DNA from: SG8-39 sp032125995
GTDB taxonomy: Bacteria; Pseudomonadota; Gammaproteobacteria; Burkholderiales; SG8-39
DNA length: 64,000 bases
Direction of reading: 5' to 3'
NCBI GenBank assembly: GCA_032125995.1
Contig: JAQBBQ010000267.1
Location: forward strand, 5,502-69,501
In this document: one piece after another, positions 61,154 to 64,000 of the stretch
How the letters are laid out: each line of letters opens with the position of its first letter
How positions within the stretch are numbered: position 1 is the first letter of the stretch
Notes under the pieces: generated by a model
Told to the model about the DNA's origin: nothing
Seen by the model: only the letters and a program-made list of their open reading frames with translations
Databases searched by the model: none
Made by a program: the position numbers and the translations under genes

Positions 61154-61482
61154 GCCGCGTCCGAGGACGACGGCGCGCGCCTCGAAAGCGGGAAGACGAC
61201 CAGATTTCGAATCAAGCCGCCAGCGGCAACGACGATGAGAAACGAGGTCCCGGCAGCCATGATCGCGAGGTAAGTTGCCATGCCCTTCTCGTCCGCCTTG
61301 ACGCTGACCGCATCTCCATACAGCACGGTGCCGACAATCGCCCCGACGGCGACCGCGCCAAGCAGGACGATGATGTTCGCGGCCGCAAGCTTGACACCCG
61401 ATACCCCGGTCGGATTGGCTTGAAAAAAGCCCCACACCACAACGCACAGGAGAAAGACGAGGATGATGATCATGAAGTGCAT
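61150..61482 (-). CDS. Small multi-pass membrane protein
   Basis: A 110-residue protein with three predicted helices: MIIILVFLLCVVVWGFF, AAANIIVLLGAVAVGAIVGTVLY and YLAIMAAGTSFLIVVAAGGLI. No catalytic motif is visible and I cannot name a family. It lies between mpl and yqiA, 35 bases after mpl's stop, and is translationally overlapped with yqiA. Confidence 0.75.
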   Translation of the reverse strand: MHFMIIILVFLLCVVVWGFFQANPTGVSGVKLAAANIIVLLGAVAVGAIVGTVLYGDAVSVKADEKGMATYLAIMAAGTSFLIVVAAGGLIRNLVVFPLSRRAPSSSDAA

Positions 61483-61517
61483 GTACTAACTCCGTCGGAT
61501 TGGCGCGAGTCGCGAGA

Positions 61518-62912
61518 CTACGTTGCGCGAATGCCAGGCCCTTGATCTGCGTCAGCGTCCCCGCGCGCGAGTCCCTCAAGCAGCCGGCCGTGCAATCCGC
61601 CGAAGCTACCGTTCGACATCACCAGCAGCTGATCGCCGGGGCGCGCCGCGCGAACCACCGCGTCGGCGAGCACCTCAAGGTCGCTGTGGCATTGCACGCG
61701 TGCGCCGAGGTCAGCGAACACGGTCGCAGGGTCCCAGGCAAGGCCCACGCCGTAGACGAATGTGAGGTCAGCGCCCGCAAGGCTTCCCGAGAGTGCATCC
61801 TTCATCACGCCGGCCTTCATCGTATTCGAGCGCGGTTCGAGCACGGCGATGATGCGTGCATTGCCTGCGCGCGCGCGCAGGCCTTCGATCGTGGCGCGAA
61901 TCGCAGTGGGATGGTGCGCGAAATCGTCGAATAGCGTGATGCCACGCACCGTTCCACGCAGTTCCATGCGGCGGCGTACGCCCTCGAAACGTCCGAGCGC
62001 CTCGCAGGCGAGCGCCGATTCCACGCCCGCGTGGACTGCGGCGCCGATTGCCGCCAGCGCGTTCATCCGGTTGTGCTCGCCCGAGAGCGCCCAGCTGACG
62101 CGGCCGACCGACCCGCCCTTCCACTGCACGTCAAAGGACTCGGCACCGGCGAGGGCCTTCGCCTCCCAGCCGTCGGGGGTACCGAAGGTCTCGCGTGCGC
62201 TCCAGCAACCCTTTTCCAGCACGCGCCGAAGGGCCGTGTCGCGGGCATTCGAGACGATCTTCCCGTTTCCAGGCAATATACGCACGAAGTGGTGAAATTG
62301 CTGCTCGATGTCTGCAAGATCGCCGAAGATGTCTGCATGATCGAACTCAAGATTGTTCAGAATCGAGGTCCTCGCCCGGTAGTGGATGAACTTCGAACGC
62401 TTGTCGAAAAACGCCGTGTCGTACTCGTCGGCCTCGATGACGAAGTATTCCGACTTGCCGAGCCGCGCCGAGGCTCCGAAGTTGCCGGGAATCCCACCGA
62501 TCAGGAAGCTCGGATCCTTGCCGGCGTACTCGAGAATCCACGCCAGCATGGCGCTGGTCGTGGTTTTGCCGTGCGTACCGGCGACCGCCAGCACCCATTT
62601 GCCGAACAAAATCTGCTCCGCAAGCCATGCGGGGCCGGAAACGAATCGCTCGCCACGCTGGAGGATCGCTTCCATCAGTGGATTGCCGCGTTTGACGACG
62701 TTTCCGACGACCCACAGATCCGGGCTGAGCTTGATCTGTTCCGCGTCGTAGCCTTCGATGAGGTCGATGCCGAGCGCCGCAAGCTGTTCGCTCATCGGCG
62801 GGTAGACCTCTGCATCGCAACCGGTTACGCGAAAGCCTGCCGCACGGGCAAGCGCCGCGAGGCCGCCCATGAAGGTTCCGCAAATCCCCAGTACGTGAAG
62901 GTGGGCCGCCAT
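61518..62912 (-). CDS. mpl: UDP-MurNAc tripeptide ligase Mpl
   Basis: A 464-residue Mur-ligase-type enzyme that reattaches recycled L-Ala-D-Glu-mDAP to UDP-MurNAc. The ATP loop is VAGTHGKTTTSAM, and IEADEYDTAFFDKRSKF, NNLEFDHADIF, SGEHNRMNALAA and the C-terminal VLEPRSNTMK are family motifs. The start MAAHLHVLGICGTFMGG is the Mpl form, distinct from MurC. Together with AmpG it points to an active recycling pathway. Divergent from the next gene. Confidence 0.94.
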   Translation of the reverse strand: MAAHLHVLGICGTFMGGLAALARAAGFRVTGCDAEVYPPMSEQLAALGIDLIEGYDAEQIKLSPDLWVVGNVVKRGNPLMEAILQRGERFVSGPAWLAEQILFGKWVLAVAGTHGKTTTSAMLAWILEYAGKDPSFLIGGIPGNFGASARLGKSEYFVIEADEYDTAFFDKRSKFIHYRARTSILNNLEFDHADIFGDLADIEQQFHHFVRILPGNGKIVSNARDTALRRVLEKGCWSARETFGTPDGWEAKALAGAESFDVQWKGGSVGRVSWALSGEHNRMNALAAIGAAVHAGVESALACEALGRFEGVRRRMELRGTVRGITLFDDFAHHPTAIRATIEGLRARAGNARIIAVLEPRSNTMKAGVMKDALSGSLAGADLTFVYGVGLAWDPATVFADLGARVQCHSDLEVLADAVVRAARPGDQLLVMSNGSFGGLHGRLLEGLARGDADADQGPGIRAT

Positions 62913-62986
62913 CTGAACGACGCGAAGGGGCGCCGATTTTAAGCGATGCGTTATGATTTCTGCGCGTTCTGCAGGGAATCCATGTG

Positions 62987-63601
62987 ATGGGACGGCACGG
63001 CAAGCGGCAAAACGGGATCCGTTCACACATTGCGGCCGCAGCGGCGCGCATCATGGCCGAGGACGGGGTCGACGACTTTGCGCTTGCCAAGCGCAAGGCG
63101 GCCCGCCAGCTCGGCATCGATGAAGGTCAGGGGCTGCCCGCAAACGACGAGATCGAAGCGGAGCTCGAGACCTACCGCGCGATCTATCAGGCGGACGAGC
63201 ATCCGGAACGCATTCGCGCCCTGCGCGAAATTGCGCTCGACGCCATGCGCGCGCTCGAGCGTTTCAATCCGTATATCACTGGCCCGGTGTTAAGGGGGAT
63301 CGCCGGGCGCTACGCCGAGATCGAATTGCAGCTCTTTCCCGAGAGCACGAAGGACATCGAACTGTACCTGCTTGACCGCGGCATCCCCTATGGCGCGGCG
63401 GACACCAAGCGCTTTGCGGGCGACCGCGCGACTGCGGCCAGTGTCCTCTCGCTCGAGTGGAACGGCGTGCCGCTCAAACTGACGGTGCTCGATCCGCGTG
63501 ACGAACGTCTCGCGCTAAAGACCTCGGTCGCGGGCCGCGTGATCGATCGTGCCGGGATCGCGCAGGTCAGCGAACTGCTCGATCCGGCCGCGCGCGGCTA
63601 G
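62987..63601 (+). CDS. Conserved protein of unknown function near mpl
   Basis: A 204-residue soluble protein. It opens with a basic helix (GKRQNGIRSHIAAAAARIM), then an acidic stretch (IEAELETYRAIYQADEHPERI) and a C-terminal part, AGRYAEIELQLFPESTKDIELYLLDRGIPY, reminiscent of nucleotidyltransferase-like proteins. Start is ATG at 62987 or the GTG three bases earlier; GCAGGGA lies upstream. It is followed by the TlpA gene and is divergent from mpl. The function is unknown. Confidence 0.75.
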   Translation: MGRHGKRQNGIRSHIAAAAARIMAEDGVDDFALAKRKAARQLGIDEGQGLPANDEIEAELETYRAIYQADEHPERIRALREIALDAMRALERFNPYITGPVLRGIAGRYAEIELQLFPESTKDIELYLLDRGIPYGAADTKRFAGDRATAASVLSLEWNGVPLKLTVLDPRDERLALKTSVAGRVIDRAGIAQVSELLDPAARG

Positions 63602-63625
63602 GTCGAGCAAAGCACGCATCGATCA

Positions 63626-64000
63626 ATGGCGCTCAGCCGTCGCGAATGGCTGGTTCTCGGCGGGGTTGGCGCGACCGCCGCACTGGCTGGGGTCGTGGTT
63701 GGCCCGATCCTGCTGCAGTCCGGGAGCGGCGCGGCCGATCTCCAGCTAATCCCCCTGCCCGACCTGACCGGTCGCACGCGGCGGATTTCAGAGTGGCGGG
63801 GGAAGATCGTCCTGGTCAATTTCTGGGCGACGTGGTGCGCCCCGTGCCGCGAAGAGATTCCGATGCTGGTTTCCTGGTACGAAAAGTACTCCGAAAATGG
63901 TTTAGAGATTGTAGGTATTGCCGTCGATTCAGCGCCTAACGTCCGTGAATATGTCTCTAAATACGGAATATCGTATCCAATACTTATTGCGGATTCTGGT
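63626..64000 (+). CDS. TlpA-family thiol-disulfide reductase, cut by the window end
   Basis: The first 125 codons of a membrane-anchored periplasmic thioredoxin-like protein. A twin-basic N-terminus and one helix (about 9-30) precede the thioredoxin fold; the active site is WATWCAPCREEIPM with Cys71 and Cys74. The frame is still open at the edge. Base composition changes sharply near position 63880: the last 120 bases are about 41% GC by hand count, with AT-ending codons, unlike the rest of the gene and window. The protein reads on sensibly (IVGIAVDSAPNVREYV). Confidence 0.85.
   Translation, partial: MALSRREWLVLGGVGATAALAGVVVGPILLQSGSGAADLQLIPLPDLTGRTRRISEWRGKIVLVNFWATWCAPCREEIPMLVSWYEKYSENGLEIVGIAVDSAPNVREYVSKYGISYPILIADSG

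Overview
The window is a stretch of high-GC chromosome from a betaproteobacterium. The evidence is gene order and family type rather than any single marker: mreBCD-mrdA-rodA, gatCAB with an exported protein between gatA and gatB, a DUF2782 gene next to a ThrB2-type homoserine kinase and polA, a BPSS1780-type membrane protein, ubiE-Tim44-ubiJ-ubiB, dacA-dat-ybeD-lipB-lipA, yqgE-ruvX-pyrR-pyrB-pyrC'-rlpA, and rubredoxin/thiD-thiE-hemL. The order (Burkholderiales, Rhodocyclales, Nitrosomonadales or a deeper lineage) cannot be fixed from this sequence alone. No rRNA, tRNA, insertion sequence, prophage or CRISPR array was seen. No non-coding stretch reaches 300 bases; the longest, about 240 bases, lies upstream of aceA.

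Layout. 1-9.9 kb, mostly minus strand: an MCE/Mla lipid transporter operon cut by the window edge, the muropeptide permease ampG, xth and pyrE, a frameshifted exported DUF4124 protein on the plus strand, then gatB, an exported hypothetical, gatA and a frameshifted gatC. 10-15.6 kb, plus: the rod-shape operon mreB-mreC-mreD-mrdA-rodA with a recognisable promoter. 15.6-18.9 kb, plus: aceA-aceK, the glyoxylate bypass enzyme and its isocitrate dehydrogenase kinase/phosphatase. 18.9-23.6 kb: yggS-proC-yggT-yggU (minus), divergent from the twitching ATPases pilT-pilU (plus). 23.7-32.4 kb: a nitronate monooxygenase, then a long minus-strand run with VanZ, ferredoxin, hydrolase, a newly called 41-residue protein, hemJ, a THUMP methyltransferase and the ubiquinone genes ubiE, ubiJ and ubiB. 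32.5-34.6 kb: phoB-phoR.

34.6-39 kb, minus: DUF2782, thrB, a BPSS1780 membrane protein, a small CxxC protein, a HIT hydrolase and a large unknown protein. 39.2-42 kb: polA. 42-51.3 kb, minus: DUF4197, lipoate synthesis (lipA, lipB), ybeD, dat, dacA, rlpA, then pyrimidine genes with an inactive dihydroorotase-like partner. 51.4-54.6 kb: a photolyase relic, rubredoxin, thiD-thiE-hemL. 54.6-62.9 kb, minus: mgtE, mtgA, aroE, a TonB-like protein, an RNase II-family enzyme, yqiA, a small membrane protein and mpl. 63-64 kb, plus: a conserved hypothetical and a TlpA-like thioredoxin cut by the window end.

The content is core metabolism with a clear cell-envelope theme: MreBCD/PBP2/RodA elongation, MtgA polymerisation, DacA and RlpA remodelling, AmpG and Mpl recycling, and Mla lipid transport. 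I found no convincing novel multi-gene system. The points most worth a second look are local: two single-base frameshifts that both shorten a homopolymer run (DUF4124 and gatC), a 16-codon photolyase remnant, an abrupt fall in GC over the last 120 bases inside an open TlpA frame, a terminator pressed against the ubiJ start, a degenerate PyrC' active site, and an in-frame 9-bp repeat at the start of hemL.
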